From: Terriglobia bacterium
GTDB taxonomy: Bacteria > Acidobacteriota > Terriglobia > UBA7540
Direction: 5' to 3'
DNA: 5,365 nucleotides
NCBI GenBank assembly: GCA_030042795.1
Contig: JASHYZ010000376.1
Location: forward strand, 1 to 5,365
Position 1 is the stretch's first letter. Every line of letters begins with the position of its first letter. A model generated the notes under the pieces. It was not told the DNA's origin. It was given only the letters and a program-made list of their open reading frames with translations, and searched no databases. Shown piece by piece: positions 4,843 to 5,365 of this stretch. A program made the translations under genes and the position numbers.

Positions 4843-5365
4843 ATGGTGCTCGAGTTCTACGGGTTACGGGAACAACCTTTTGGCGTTACGCCCAACCCCC
4901 GGTACCTTTATCTGAGTCCCAGTCATCGCGAGGCGCTCGCGTCCCTGGTTTATGGGATTGAATCGGGGCGTGGGTTCCTCGCCCTGATTGCCCCGCCTGG
5001 AATGGGTAAGACTACGCTGCTGTTCCAGTTGCTGGAGCAACTCGGCAGCAAGGCGAAAACAGTCTTTTTGTTTCAAACCCAGTGCGGCGCTCGCGGCTTC
5101 TTGCGGAACCTCATGGCTGATCTCGGAATGCCGCCCGGCGAAGAAGATCAGGTGGTGTTACAGGCGCGCCTTAACGAGATTCTTATCGAGGAGTTGAAGG
5201 CCCGCAGAAAATTCGTACTGGTCGTCGATGAGGCCCAGAACCTTGATGACTCAGCGCTTGAGTTTGTTCGGATGCTTTCAAACTTTGAAACTCCGCGCGA
5301 TAAGCTGATGCAGATTGTTCTTGCAGGCCAGCCTCAATTGGCGGAGAAACTGGCGCAACCGTCAA
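4843..5365 (+). CDS. ExeA/GspA-like AAA ATPase of a polysaccharide locus (3' partial, 174 codons seen)
   Basis: The frame opens at ATG 4843, 11 nt after the PCP stop, behind a modest AAGG (4832-4835), and remains open to the window end. The N-terminus MVLEFYGLREQPFGVTPNP and YLSPSHREAL are typical of ExeA/GspA-family ATPases. The Walker A region is APPGMGKTT (50-58), where the first Gly of GxxxxGK[ST] is Ala50; Lys56 and Thr57 are present. Walker B is FVLVVDEAQNL (124-134), with Asp129 and Glu130, and LAGQPQL (160-166) is the family's sensor region. The remaining lid and any C-terminal domain lie beyond the window. ExeA itself helps place the type II secretion secretin. Relatives in exopolysaccharide/PEP-CTERM loci are called putative secretion ATPases with unproven roles, and the neighbours here favour that group. 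Tight spacing suggests translational coupling to the PCP gene. Confidence 0.9.
   Translation, partial: MVLEFYGLREQPFGVTPNPRYLYLSPSHREALASLVYGIESGRGFLALIAPPGMGKTTLLFQLLEQLGSKAKTVFLFQTQCGARGFLRNLMADLGMPPGEEDQVVLQARLNEILIEELKARRKFVLVVDEAQNLDDSALEFVRMLSNFETPRDKLMQIVLAGQPQLAEKLAQPS

Noticed and set aside
1..5365. CRISPR array, insertion sequence or prophage traces
   Set aside because: No regularly spaced repeats, no transposase or integrase motifs and no terminal inverted repeats were seen on either strand.

Overview
The window reads as an ordinary chromosomal segment of an acidobacterium-like (Acidobacteriota) genome. The main reason is the first gene, whose C-terminal beta-barrel has the motif set (APRFGF, LRGGFGTFY, NYTWSKS, FNALNHSNF, terminal Phe) of the large Oar-like TonB-dependent receptors that are greatly expanded in that phylum. 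The small secreted protein that follows also fits this group. The taxonomic call rests on recognition of sequence style, not on a search. All supported genes lie on the + strand.

Layout: (1) 2-1312, the 3' end of a TonB-dependent receptor gene whose N-terminus lies before the window. (2) 1383-1790, a 135-aa exported protein of unassigned function with three cysteines and a probable small beta domain, starting 70 bp after the receptor. (3) 1791-2386, about 600 bp with no credible gene, holding several inverted repeats and weak promoter-like sequences. It probably contains the end of the first transcript and the promoter and leader of the next operon. (4) 2387-3217, an outer-membrane polysaccharide export (OPX, Wza-type) protein. 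(5) 3275-4831, a polysaccharide co-polymerase / chain-length regulator (PCP, Wzz/GumC type) with no kinase domain. (6) 4843-5365, the first 174 residues of an ExeA/GspA-like AAA ATPase, cut by the window end.

Genes 4-6 form a compact cluster (57-bp and 11-bp gaps) and look like the start of an exopolysaccharide assembly and export operon. In the usual model the PCP in the inner membrane controls polymer length and contacts the OPX channel, which leads the polymer through the periplasm and outer membrane. The order OPX, PCP, ExeA-like ATPase resembles the exopolysaccharide loci that accompany exosortase/PEP-CTERM systems, but no exosortase, glycosyltransferase or polymerase is visible here, so that link is inference.

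I found no CRISPR array, tRNA, rRNA, insertion sequence or clear riboswitch, and no convincing wholly new system. The points most worth checking are the unassigned secreted protein, the kinase-less PCP paired with an ATPase carrying a variant P-loop, the structured intergenic region, and a hairpin immediately before the PCP ribosome-binding site.
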